Shown here: in pieces, positions 1 to 6,859 of the stretch
Position numbering within the stretch: the stretch's first letter is position 1
How the letters are laid out: each line of letters opens with the position of its first letter
Assembly: GCA_021443625.1 (NCBI GenBank)
Contig: JABUTP010000018.1
Location: forward strand, 32,983-40,052
Direction of reading: 5' to 3'
Source: Bacteroidales bacterium
GTDB lineage: Bacteria > Bacteroidota > Bacteroidia > Bacteroidales > UBA932
DNA: 7,070 nt
Position numbers and translations under genes: made by a program
The notes under the pieces: model-generated
Told to the model about the DNA's origin: nothing
The model's database searches: none
What the model saw: only the letters and a program-made list of their open reading frames with translations

Positions 1-19
1 AATGCAAAGATGCCAAAAA

Positions 20-27
20 CAAACATA
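20..27 (-). promoter_or_regulatory. weak candidate promoter -7 box downstream of argE
   Basis: The 57 bases after the argE stop are AT-rich and contain no gene and no hairpin followed by a T-run, so I see no intrinsic terminator here. On the minus strand they contain TATGTTTG, a full match to the Bacteroidota -7 consensus TAnnTTTG. About 21 nt upstream there is only a poor -33 match (TTTA). It could start a transcript for a gene beyond the left edge, but an 8-base pattern with four fixed T positions is easily met by chance in AT-rich DNA. Confidence 0.2.
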
Positions 28-57
28 AAGAATTTTTGTAATTAATTTTAAACAGCT

Positions 58-1125
58 TCAAAGATTTTCTATGAATTTGACATACCCGCGGATGCCGGCG
101 GCGACTTCGCTGCGAAGGATGTACTCGTCGGCTTTGTGGGAGCGGCGGGAGTCTCCTGGGCCCATCTTTATGGCTGGGATTGTGAGCCGCATCCAGTCGG
201 AAGTGGTGGGGGAGGTGCAGCATTCTATCCCGAGGGCGCGGGCGTTGCTTATGAGGAGATGTCCGGCGGGTGTGGCGGACGAACGGTTGGTGAGGTTGCG
301 CGGCTTCAGTTCGCTCCCTTTCACGGCACTCTGCAGCATCTCCACAATCTCGGTGTTGGAATAGCACTCTGTGGGACGGATGTCAACCACATACGAGCAC
401 GTCTCGGGAATGACGTTGTGCGCCGTTCCGCTGCTGATCTGCGTTACGTTGAGCCGCACTTCTCCAAGAATCGGTGAAATCCTGTCGAACTTGAAGTCCT
501 TGAGGATTTCTATGTCTTTTATGGCCTTGTAGAGGGCATTGTCCCCCTCTTCGGCTCGGGCGGCGTGGGCGCTGCGCCCCTTTGCGGTGGCGTCCAGAAC
601 CAGCAACCCCCGCTCGGCAACCATCGCCTGCATGCAGGTGGGCTCCCCGACGATGGCAAAGTCGGCGATTTTCTCAACTTCGGCTGCAAGTGTGTGCATG
701 CCGCCGTGTCCAGACCGCTCTTCTTCGCAGGTCAGGGCCAGCAGAAGGTTTACGGGACACTCTTTTTTCTCCTTGAAATAGAGAAACGTGGCAATGGCGG
801 AAACCACGGATCCGCCGTCATCGTTGCTTCCGAGGCCCAGAATTCTTTCCTCATCCTCGGGGGGATTCAACGGATCGAAAGTGTAGGCAGCGGCCGCCGG
901 CACGGTGTCGATATGGGCGCACAGCATCAGCGTGGGGGCATCTGCCCTGAAAACCTCCCGGGATGTCAGGTTGTTGCCGATGCGTCTGACTGTCACCCCC
1001 CTGTCTTCCAGATATCTCTGGATATAATCGGCGCACTCGTTCTCTTCGAAGGAGAGCGAAGGAATTCTTACCAACTGCTCCAGCAGGACGCAGGCCTCTG
1101 TAACGTATTTTGAGATATCTGCCAT
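58..1125 (-). CDS. argE: M20-family N-acyl deacylase, probable N-succinylcitrulline desuccinylase (ArgE type)
   Basis: A 355-residue cytoplasmic zinc peptidase-like enzyme of the M20/ArgE/DapE family. The metal site is readable: His71 and Asp73 in CAHIDTVP, the bridging aspartate in GSNDDGG (Asp102 or 103), the catalytic Glu135/Glu136 in TCEEERSGHGG, Glu161 in VGEPT, and a C-terminal His330 in RSHKADEY. GRSAHAA around residue 187 is the usual dimerisation-domain histidine. The family removes acyl groups from acetylornithine, succinyl-diaminopimelate and similar compounds. Because the carbamoyltransferase upstream looks N-succinylornithine-specific, I infer that the substrate is N-succinyl-L-citrulline, giving citrulline for ArgG. 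It starts 9 nt after the argB stop and is the last operon gene seen. A DapE role cannot be excluded from motifs alone, but the operon position argues against it. Confidence 0.88.
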   Translation of the reverse strand: MADISKYVTEACVLLEQLVRIPSLSFEENECADYIQRYLEDRGVTVRRIGNNLTSREVFRADAPTLMLCAHIDTVPAAAAYTFDPLNPPEDEERILGLGSNDDGGSVVSAIATFLYFKEKKECPVNLLLALTCEEERSGHGGMHTLAAEVEKIADFAIVGEPTCMQAMVAERGLLVLDATAKGRSAHAARAEEGDNALYKAIKDIEILKDFKFDRISPILGEVRLNVTQISSGTAHNVIPETCSYVVDIRPTECYSNTEIVEMLQSAVKGSELKPRNLTNRSSATPAGHLLISNARALGIECCTSPTTSDWMRLTIPAIKMGPGDSRRSHKADEYILRSEVAAGIRGYVKFIENL

Positions 1126-1134
1126 CGCGGGCTG

Positions 1135-1902
1135 CTATTTTATGGTTGTCTGGAGATTGCCCAGAAGGTTTGAAGCGTGTTTGATGATGACTTCCTTCAC
1201 CCCGTTGTCTATCGCCTTGAATGCGTTTTCAAGTTTGGGAAGCATACCATCAACCACACGCCCTTCGCTTTTCAACTGTGCAAAGAGGGCTTTGTCTATC
1301 TCGGGAATAATGGAAGTGTCATCGTCCTTGTCGTAAAGCACTCCGTTTTTTTCAAAACAGAAAATTACCGAAGTCCTGTAGAAAGGGGCCATCGCCACTG
1401 CGATGCTCGAGGCCACGGTGTCGGCATTGGTGTTGAGAAGGGTGCCCCGGCCGTCGTGGTTTATGGCGCACACCACCGGCACTATGCCGTTTTCAAGGAA
1501 CATTCCGAACGATTTGGGATTGACATCCGCGATGTCCCCCACGAATCCGTAGTCTATCGGCTCCTTGGGACGCATATTGGCCCGGATGGCATTGCAGTCG
1601 GCACCCGACAGCCCGACGGAGTTGCAACCCAGCTTCTGGAGTGCCGCCACGATGTTCTTGTTGATGAGTCCGGCATAAACCATTGTCACAACCTTGAGGG
1701 TTTCGGCGTCGGTGATGCGGCGTCCTCCCACCATTTGGGGCTCTATCCCCATTGTCTTAAGGAGCTGGCTTGCCATGACGCCGCCGCCGTGCACCAGAAT
1801 CTTGGCCCCTTCAATCTTTGTAAAATCGTTGAGGAACCGCTCCAGAGCAGCGGGATTGTCAATCACGTTGCCGCCTATCTTGATGATTTTGAGTTCTTCC
1901 AT
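1135..1902 (-). CDS. argB: N-acylglutamate kinase, probably N-succinylglutamate kinase (ArgB)
   Basis: A 255-residue amino acid kinase family enzyme that phosphorylates the gamma-carboxyl of N-acylglutamate using ATP, the second pathway step. Visible motifs are KIGGNVID with Lys8 at the N-terminus, the HGGG loop (38-41), VGGRRITD (59-65) in the substrate region, NADTVAS (159-165), and DGMLPKLENA (218-227) with Lys223 near the phosphate site. The protein begins directly with its first beta strand. It therefore lacks the extra N-terminal helix that hexameric, arginine-inhibited acetylglutamate kinases carry, so it is probably not feedback-inhibited in the classical way (inference). The start lies 3 nt after the argF' stop, which suggests translational coupling. 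Homologues in Bacteroides fragilis have been described as succinylglutamate kinases. Acetyl versus succinyl preference cannot be read from this sequence alone. Confidence 0.93.
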   Translation of the reverse strand: MEELKIIKIGGNVIDNPAALERFLNDFTKIEGAKILVHGGGVMASQLLKTMGIEPQMVGGRRITDAETLKVVTMVYAGLINKNIVAALQKLGCNSVGLSGADCNAIRANMRPKEPIDYGFVGDIADVNPKSFGMFLENGIVPVVCAINHDGRGTLLNTNADTVASSIAVAMAPFYRTSVIFCFEKNGVLYDKDDDTSIIPEIDKALFAQLKSEGRVVDGMLPKLENAFKAIDNGVKEVIIKHASNLLGNLQTTIK

Positions 1903-1905
1903 ACG

Positions 1906-2859
1906 CTATAGTCCCAGGAGGATTTCTTTGAGGACGGTCTGTGCCGACACCACACGGTTCGCCGCCTCGGGTATCACAATGGATTGGGGCGATTCAATGA
2001 CGTCGTCGCTCACTATCATATTGCGCCTTACGGGGAGGCAGTGCATAAAGTAGGCATTGTTGGTCAAGGCCATCTTCTCGGTGGTCACTGTCCACGACCT
2101 GTCCATGTTCAACACTTTGCCGTAGTCCGCATCGTTGTATGCGGCCCAGTTCTTGGCATATACGAAGTCCGCTCCGGCAAGGGCCTTGTCCTGGTCATAC
2201 TCCACCCTGGCGTTGCCCACGAAGGCCTCATCCAACTCGTAACCTTTGGGATGGGTTATCACAAACTCGTAATCGGTGAGGTTGATACCTTCTGCAAAAG
2301 AGTTTGGAACCGCCTGTGGCAGGGCTTTGGGATGGGGCGCCCAGGTCATCACAATCTTGGGTTTGGCGGTTTTCTTGAACTCTTCGATGGTAATCATATC
2401 GGCGAACGTCTGCAGCGGATGGCGGGTGGCTGCCTCCATACTGAATACCGGTTTGCCGCTGTATTGTATGAACTGATTGAGAATAACCTCGTTGTAGTCG
2501 GCTTCCTTGCTTTCAAAGCGGGCGAAGGAGCGTACTCCGATAGCGTCGCAGTAGCATCCCATAACCGGGATGGCCTCCAGCAGATGCTCCGGTTTGTCCC
2601 CGTCCATAATGACGCCCCGCTCTGTCTCAAGTTTCCAGGCGCCTTGGTTGACGTCCAGTACAATGACGTTCATCCCGAGATTGAGGGCCGCCTTCTGGGT
2701 GCTGAGCCGGGTGCGCAGACTCGAGTTGAAAAATATCATCAGCAGGGTCTTGTTGCGGCCGAGAGCCTGGTCGGCAAAGGGATTCTCCTTCACGTATTTT
2801 GCCTTGGCAAAAGCCTCTTCGAGGTTGCCGAGTTGTTTTACCGATGTGAAATGACGCAT
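1906..2859 (-). CDS. argF': N-succinyl-L-ornithine carbamoyltransferase
   Basis: A 317-residue carbamoyltransferase that makes N-succinylcitrulline from N-succinylornithine and carbamoyl phosphate. The carbamoyl phosphate motif is SSLRT (46-50), with HPLQ at 147-150, KNW at 236-238 and HCLPVRR at 273-279. It closely resembles the Bacteroides fragilis enzyme as I remember it, including ALNLGMNVIVLD and GAWKLETERGVIMDGDKPEH. Residue 90 is proline (codon CCG, 2592-2590). In the B. fragilis enzyme Pro90 gives succinyl specificity, whereas the Xanthomonas acetylornithine enzyme has Glu92 there. The reading frame is open to an ATG at 2895, but that start would overlap the end of argD by 26 nt and add 12 residues unlike the family. 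The ATG at 2859 gives MRHFTSVKQ, matches the family N-terminus, puts the proline exactly at 90 and leaves a 10-nt gap after argD. Confidence 0.95.
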   Translation of the reverse strand: MRHFTSVKQLGNLEEAFAKAKYVKENPFADQALGRNKTLLMIFFNSSLRTRLSTQKAALNLGMNVIVLDVNQGAWKLETERGVIMDGDKPEHLLEAIPVMGCYCDAIGVRSFARFESKEADYNEVILNQFIQYSGKPVFSMEAATRHPLQTFADMITIEEFKKTAKPKIVMTWAPHPKALPQAVPNSFAEGINLTDYEFVITHPKGYELDEAFVGNARVEYDQDKALAGADFVYAKNWAAYNDADYGKVLNMDRSWTVTTEKMALTNNAYFMHCLPVRRNMIVSDDVIESPQSIVIPEAANRVVSAQTVLKEILLGL

Positions 2860-2869
2860 AGTAATCCGG

Positions 2870-3994
2870 TTATCTTGTAAGTTCATCAAATGCATTTACA
2901 AACTGTTCCAGTTCGCCCTGCGATATGCAGAGAGGGGGGAGCAGCCTTATCACGCCGCCGCCGGCGCCGCCCGTGAAGATGTGTTTCTCAAAGAGCAGCC
3001 GATCGCGCAGGTCGGCGTATTCGGGAGTCGGCTCGATGCCTATCATAAGTCCGCGTCCCCTGAGTTCCCTGATGGCCTTGTTGCCCTTCAGCGCATTTGT
3101 CAGATATTCTCCGCCCGCCTGTGCGTTTGCCAGCAGGTTTTCATCCTCCATTATCTGCAGCACGGCCAAAGCTGCGGTGCAGGCGAGATGGTTGCCTCCG
3201 AAGGTGGTGCCCAGCATACCGTAACTTGCGGGGATGTCGGGGTTTATGATGATGCCTCCGATGGGGAATCCGTTGCCCATTCCTTTTGCCATGGAAACGA
3301 TGTCGGCTTTGACTCCGGACCATTGGTGGGCGTAGAACCGTCCGGTGCGTCCGTAACCCGACTGCACTTCGTCCATAATCAGGAGGGTTCCGGTGGCGTT
3401 ACACGCCTTCCTTACCGCCCACAGGAAATCTGAGGTGGGTTCGTGGATGCCCGACACACCCTGGATGCCCTCGATGATGACGGCGGCGAACTCCTTTGTG
3501 GCAAGGGCTGCTTCCATTGCGGCAACGGCATTCAGCGGGGTGAACGTCACGTTCTCCGTGCGGTTGAAGGGGGCCTGAATCTTGGGATTGTCGGTGGCGG
3601 CCACGGCTCCGCTGGTTCGTCCGTGGAACGACTTGCCGCAGGCAAGGATTTTGGCCCGTCCGGTGGTGAACGAAGCCAGTTTCATCGCGTTTTCGTTGGC
3701 TTCAGCGCCGGAGTTGCAGAGGAAAAGGTTGTAGTCGGGATAGCCGCACAACCTCCCCAGATTCTCCGCCAGTCTGCGCTGAAGCGAGTTCTGCACGGCA
3801 TTTGAATAGAATCCAAGATTGTGTATCTGCTTCTCAAGCATCGCCACGTAGGTGGGATGGCAGTGTCCTACCGAAATTACGGCGTGTCCCCCGTACAGGT
3901 CGAGATATTCTATCCCATCGCTGTCCCATATATGGCATCCCTGGCCCTTTACGGGTTCCATCGGCCACAATTTGTATGTATTGAAAAGATTCAT
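2870..3994 (-). CDS. argD: N-acylornithine aminotransferase (ArgD), PLP-dependent
   Basis: A 374-residue class III (fold type I) aminotransferase converting the N-acylglutamate semialdehyde to N-acylornithine with glutamate as amino donor, the fourth step. Readable PLP features are SGAEANE (95-101) for phosphate contacts, FHGRT (123-127), DEVQSGYGRTG (208-218) with Asp208 for the pyridine nitrogen, the Schiff-base Lys237 in SMAKGMGNGFPIGG, and GTTFGGN (262-268). The length is normal to slightly short for ArgD. The chosen start gives MNLFNTYKLW and then a family-like KGQGCHIWDSDG, so no extension is needed. It lies 28 nt downstream of argC, the largest gap in the operon, and its start is preceded by CAAACTTTT with no Shine-Dalgarno. 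Within this operon the substrate is probably N-succinylornithine (inference); ArgD/AstC-type enzymes are known to tolerate both acyl forms. Confidence 0.94.
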   Translation of the reverse strand: MNLFNTYKLWPMEPVKGQGCHIWDSDGIEYLDLYGGHAVISVGHCHPTYVAMLEKQIHNLGFYSNAVQNSLQRRLAENLGRLCGYPDYNLFLCNSGAEANENAMKLASFTTGRAKILACGKSFHGRTSGAVAATDNPKIQAPFNRTENVTFTPLNAVAAMEAALATKEFAAVIIEGIQGVSGIHEPTSDFLWAVRKACNATGTLLIMDEVQSGYGRTGRFYAHQWSGVKADIVSMAKGMGNGFPIGGIIINPDIPASYGMLGTTFGGNHLACTAALAVLQIMEDENLLANAQAGGEYLTNALKGNKAIRELRGRGLMIGIEPTPEYADLRDRLLFEKHIFTGGAGGGVIRLLPPLCISQGELEQFVNAFDELTR

Positions 3995-4022
3995 AAAAGT
4001 TTGAACTGATGTTAAACAGCTT

Positions 4023-5000
4023 CTAAAATGCGTTTGCCTTGAGCCTCAATCCCATATCCTCGGGGAATCCGAACATCAGGTTCATATTCTGCACGGCCTG
4101 GCCCGAGGCCCCCTTGACAAGATTGTCGATGACCGAAGAAACGTGGACGTATCCGTTGTGCAACTCCACGTGGAGCTGGGCGTTGTTGGTGTTGACCACG
4201 TCCTTCATAAACACCGGAGTCTCGCTGTGGAATACAAAACGGGAGTCTCCGTAGAAATCGTTGAATATGGTCTGATAGTCCTGTTCGGAGAGGCCATCCT
4301 TGGCTTTGGTATAGACACTTGCAAATATGCCCCGTGCAAAGTCACCCCTCATCGGCACGAAATTCACGATGGGCTCGGAGCCCATATGGCGGGCTGCGTT
4401 CTGTCTGATTTCGGCAAGATGCTGGTGGGTGAAGTTCTTGTATATGGAGATGTTGTCCGTACGGTTGCTGAAATGGGTGGTGTCGGAGAGCTTCTTTCCC
4501 GCTCCGGTGGCACCCGTGATGGCCGTAACGTGGATTTCGTCAGTTACCAGACCTGCATCGGCAATGGGGAGGATTGCCAGCTGGATAGCCGTGGCAAAGC
4601 AACCGGGGTTGGCTACGTCGTGCGCGCCTTCCGATGCGGATCTACCTTTTGCCCCTTCGCACAGACCATACACGAACCGGCGTCCGCCGTATGTGCCGTC
4701 CAGCCTGAAGTCGTTCCCCAGATCGATGATGCGGCAGTCGGCAGGAATGTCGTGGGTGTCAATGAACTCGCGGGACACACCGTGTCCGAGGCAGAGAAAA
4801 AGGACGTCCGCATCGCCTACCTCTCCGCCGAAGCGGAGATCGGTCATTCCCAGCAGGTCGCGGTGAATGTCGCTCACTTTCACACCTTCGGAAGATGTGG
4901 TTGTGGCGGCCGTAATCCTGACTTCCGGATGATTCAGAAGAATCCTTAAAAGTTCCCCTCCGGTGTAGCCGGTGCCGCCCGCTATCGCTGCCTTGATCAT
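4023..5000 (-). CDS. argC: N-acyl-gamma-glutamyl-phosphate reductase (ArgC)
   Basis: A 325-residue NADPH-dependent reductase that turns N-acylglutamyl phosphate into the semialdehyde, the third step. The N-terminal Rossmann fold shows GGTGYTGGELLR (8-19). The catalytic cysteine is Cys134 in NPGCFATA. The general base region is HQH at 192-194, followed by NFVPMRGDFARG (213-224). The C-terminal KGASGQAVQNMN (297-308) is the usual NADP-contact segment. The reported length range of the family fits and no residue appears missing. Its start codon overlaps the argG stop in an ATGA arrangement (5000-4997), typical of translational coupling. Its C-terminal coding sequence ends in a TAG, and the 12 bases starting at the last base of that stop recur at the argE stop. 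The acyl group (acetyl or succinyl) cannot be read from ArgC itself. Confidence 0.95.
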   Translation of the reverse strand: MIKAAIAGGTGYTGGELLRILLNHPEVRITAATTTSSEGVKVSDIHRDLLGMTDLRFGGEVGDADVLFLCLGHGVSREFIDTHDIPADCRIIDLGNDFRLDGTYGGRRFVYGLCEGAKGRSASEGAHDVANPGCFATAIQLAILPIADAGLVTDEIHVTAITGATGAGKKLSDTTHFSNRTDNISIYKNFTHQHLAEIRQNAARHMGSEPIVNFVPMRGDFARGIFASVYTKAKDGLSEQDYQTIFNDFYGDSRFVFHSETPVFMKDVVNTNNAQLHVELHNGYVHVSSVIDNLVKGASGQAVQNMNLMFGFPEDMGLRLKANAF

Positions 5001-6733
5001 ATCTTTTCGTCTTTATGCGCTCCGTAATAAACTCTGAGCGGGGTTGAAGATACTTTGATGAACCCTTTGGCTTCTTCGGCAGTCCAGCCCTTCTGGGTCT
5101 CACCATATTCGCCGAGTTTGGATTTGAGAAGGTCGTCCTCCGAATCCACGCCCACCGTGGAGAAGGTGTAGGGCTGCAGTTTGAGGGTGACGGTGCCGTT
5201 GACGTTGCGCTGGCTGCTCTCGAGCATCGCTTCAATGTCCCTCATCACCGGCTCCATATACTGGCTCTCGTGCAGGAACATGCCGTACCAGTTGGCAACC
5301 TGGTCTTTCCAGTATTGCTGCCATTTGCTCAGGGTGAATTTCTCGAGGAACTTGTGGGCGCCGATTATCAGCATCGGGGCGGCGGCTTCGAAACCGACCC
5401 TTCCCTTGATGCCGATGATAGTGTCCCCCACATGCATGTCACGTCCTATGCCGTAGGCGGCTCCAATCTCCTCAACTGCCTGTATGGCTGCGATTTTGTC
5501 GGTATAGCGCTTCCCGTTCACACCGCAGAGCTCACCTTTCTCGAACTCAAGCGAGAGAATCTCGCTGCCCTCTTTCCTGACCTGTTTGAGATATGCCGAC
5601 TCGGGAAGTCCCTCGCGGCTGTCCAGAATTTCGCCGCCGCAGATGGATGTGCCCCAGATGCCGACGTTGTATGAATATTTGAGTTTGGTGAAATCGGCTT
5701 CAAAGCCCCCTGCATTGAGGTAATCCACCTCCTCCTTACGCGTCAGGTTGCCGTCGCGGGTGAGGGTGATGATTTCCATTTCGGGACACATCACCAGAAA
5801 GGTCATGTCGAACCGTACCTGGTCGTTGCCGGCACCGGTTGAGCCGTGGGCGATGGCCGAAGCGCCTATCTCCTTGGCATAGCGGGCTATCGCCATTCCC
5901 TGGAATATCCTTTCGGACGAAACGGAAATGGGGTAGGTTCCGTTGCGCAGGACATTGCCCATCACCATATATTTGAGACTCTTATCGTAGTATTCCCTGG
6001 TCACGTCCAGAGTGACATATTTTGTGGCTCCGAGCTTGTAGGCATTCTCCTCGTTGGTTTTCAGCTGTTCGGGACTGAATCCTCCGGTGTTGGCACATAC
6101 GGCATGTACCTCATACCCCTTTTCGCGGGCAAGGTACATTACGGTATAGGATGTGTCCAGTCCGCCGCTGAATGCCACCACCACTTTTTTCTTCTCAACG
6201 TGCTCGGCGGGGTCGTACAGCAGGGCGGAGCAGAGGCACCGCTCGCTCTCGTTCCTTTTGAGTATGTCGAAATTCTTGCAACCCTCGCATCCTTTCCAGA
6301 ACTCGGGGTCGTCGGTGAGTTCGGAGAAAGTGACCGGCTTGTAGCCCAGTTCTGTGTTCATTTTCATCACGGCAAGGCCGGTGGTGATGCTGAACAGCTT
6401 TGCATTGGGGAACAGAGTGCGGGCCAGATCGAATGTCTTGCGCTTGATCTGGCGGGCCAGACCCATATTGCGGTATTTGTGCGCAACGATAAGGCCGGAA
6501 GTGGCCACAAACTGGCTGTGTCCCCACGACTCTATATAGGAGAATCCTGCGAATTCCCCTTCGGAATCAAGGGCGATGACCGCCTTGCCCGCATTGATTT
6601 TTTCAATGATATATTCGGGGGTGCGGTTTGCAATACCTGTCTTGCGCTCCTGGGCAGAGATATAAATCTCGTTGCAGATGTCTTGCGCGAATTTTGCGTG
6701 GCTCTGGTCGGCCACAATAACTTTAAAATCCAT
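4997..6733 (-). CDS. argG: fused GNAT acyltransferase (putative N-acylglutamate synthase) - argininosuccinate synthase
   Basis: A 578-residue two-domain protein. Residues 1-175 form a GNAT acyltransferase with the acyl-CoA motif R88-N-M-G91-L-A93 and a cysteine set C149-x2-C152-x13-C166-x-C168 before LYDP. Residues 184-578 form a full-length ArgG, with the ATP P-loop AFSGGLDTS (187-195), the substrate motif GSTGAGNDQVRF (297-308) and a Bacteroidales-type IWGTSICGGEILDS stretch (359-372). ArgG condenses citrulline and aspartate to argininosuccinate using ATP. In Bacteroides, as I recall, a separate gene like this GNAT precedes argG and was proposed as the missing N-acylglutamate synthase, so the fusion would join first and late pathway steps (inference). 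The frame extends to an ATG at 6832, but the extra 33 residues (His-rich, unlike GNATs) fall in the structured leader. MDFKVIVADQ at 6733, preceded by unstructured CCAAACAATT, is the better start. Confidence 0.92.
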   Translation of the reverse strand: MDFKVIVADQSHAKFAQDICNEIYISAQERKTGIANRTPEYIIEKINAGKAVIALDSEGEFAGFSYIESWGHSQFVATSGLIVAHKYRNMGLARQIKRKTFDLARTLFPNAKLFSITTGLAVMKMNTELGYKPVTFSELTDDPEFWKGCEGCKNFDILKRNESERCLCSALLYDPAEHVEKKKVVVAFSGGLDTSYTVMYLAREKGYEVHAVCANTGGFSPEQLKTNEENAYKLGATKYVTLDVTREYYDKSLKYMVMGNVLRNGTYPISVSSERIFQGMAIARYAKEIGASAIAHGSTGAGNDQVRFDMTFLVMCPEMEIITLTRDGNLTRKEEVDYLNAGGFEADFTKLKYSYNVGIWGTSICGGEILDSREGLPESAYLKQVRKEGSEILSLEFEKGELCGVNGKRYTDKIAAIQAVEEIGAAYGIGRDMHVGDTIIGIKGRVGFEAAAPMLIIGAHKFLEKFTLSKWQQYWKDQVANWYGMFLHESQYMEPVMRDIEAMLESSQRNVNGTVTLKLQPYTFSTVGVDSEDDLLKSKLGEYGETQKGWTAEEAKGFIKVSSTPLRVYYGAHKDEKI

Positions 6734-6753
6734 AATTGTTTGGTTTTGGGGTT

Positions 6754-6859
6754 GGACGTTGTCAAATGTTCGGGGGTTCTGCTGCCCTCTGAAGTGGAAA
6801 TGTAAGCCTGCGTGAACGTGAGCTGAAATCACGCCACTGGCTTAACGTCGGACACGTCC
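6754..6859 (-). promoter_or_regulatory. candidate arginine attenuator: leader RNA with competing pairings
   Basis: The RNA from the end of the leader peptide to just before argG can fold in mutually exclusive ways. A stem UAAGCC (6844-6839, containing the peptide stop codon) can pair with GGCUUA (6808-6803), enclosing CGUGA/UCACG (6833-6829 with 6821-6817) or GCGUGA/UCACGC (6834-6829 with 6815-6810). AGUGG (6838-6834) can instead pair with CCACU (6797-6793). GGACGUGUC over the first Arg codon (6859-6851) can pair, with one bulged base, with GACAACGUCC (6763-6754). A ribosome stalled on the Arg codons would block some of these. No hairpin plus U-tract terminator is visible, so the mechanism (Rho, translational or transcriptional) is open. 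The last 20 nt before argG are A/C-rich and unstructured. Confidence 0.5.

Noticed and set aside
2860..2895. Upstream start of argF' at 2895 with 12 extra residues
   Set aside because: It would overlap argD by 26 nt, does not match the family N-terminus, and would shift the specificity proline away from position 90.
6185..6208. Frameshift or sequencing error creating a false GNAT-ArgG fusion at the A-run in the linker
   Set aside because: Both domains are in the same frame with a sensible linker, and shifting by one base gives only a TTG start in the other frame; still listed as a check because the run of six A is error-prone.
6785..6787. Possible terminator hairpin formed by GGG and CCC just upstream of argG
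   Set aside because: Only three base pairs and no following U-run, so it is too weak to call.
5846..6805. Long plus-strand open frame of 319 codons opposite argG, and similar ones opposite argB and argF' (1177-1911, 1984-2880)
   Set aside because: They are antisense shadows of strongly supported genes, caused by codon bias; their translations show no recognisable motifs.
6734..6832. Extension of the GNAT-ArgG frame by 33 residues to an upstream ATG at 6832
   Set aside because: The added residues are His-rich and unlike any GNAT N-terminus, the segment overlaps the leader RNA pairings, and the ATG at 6733 follows an unstructured A/C-rich stretch typical of Bacteroidota starts.
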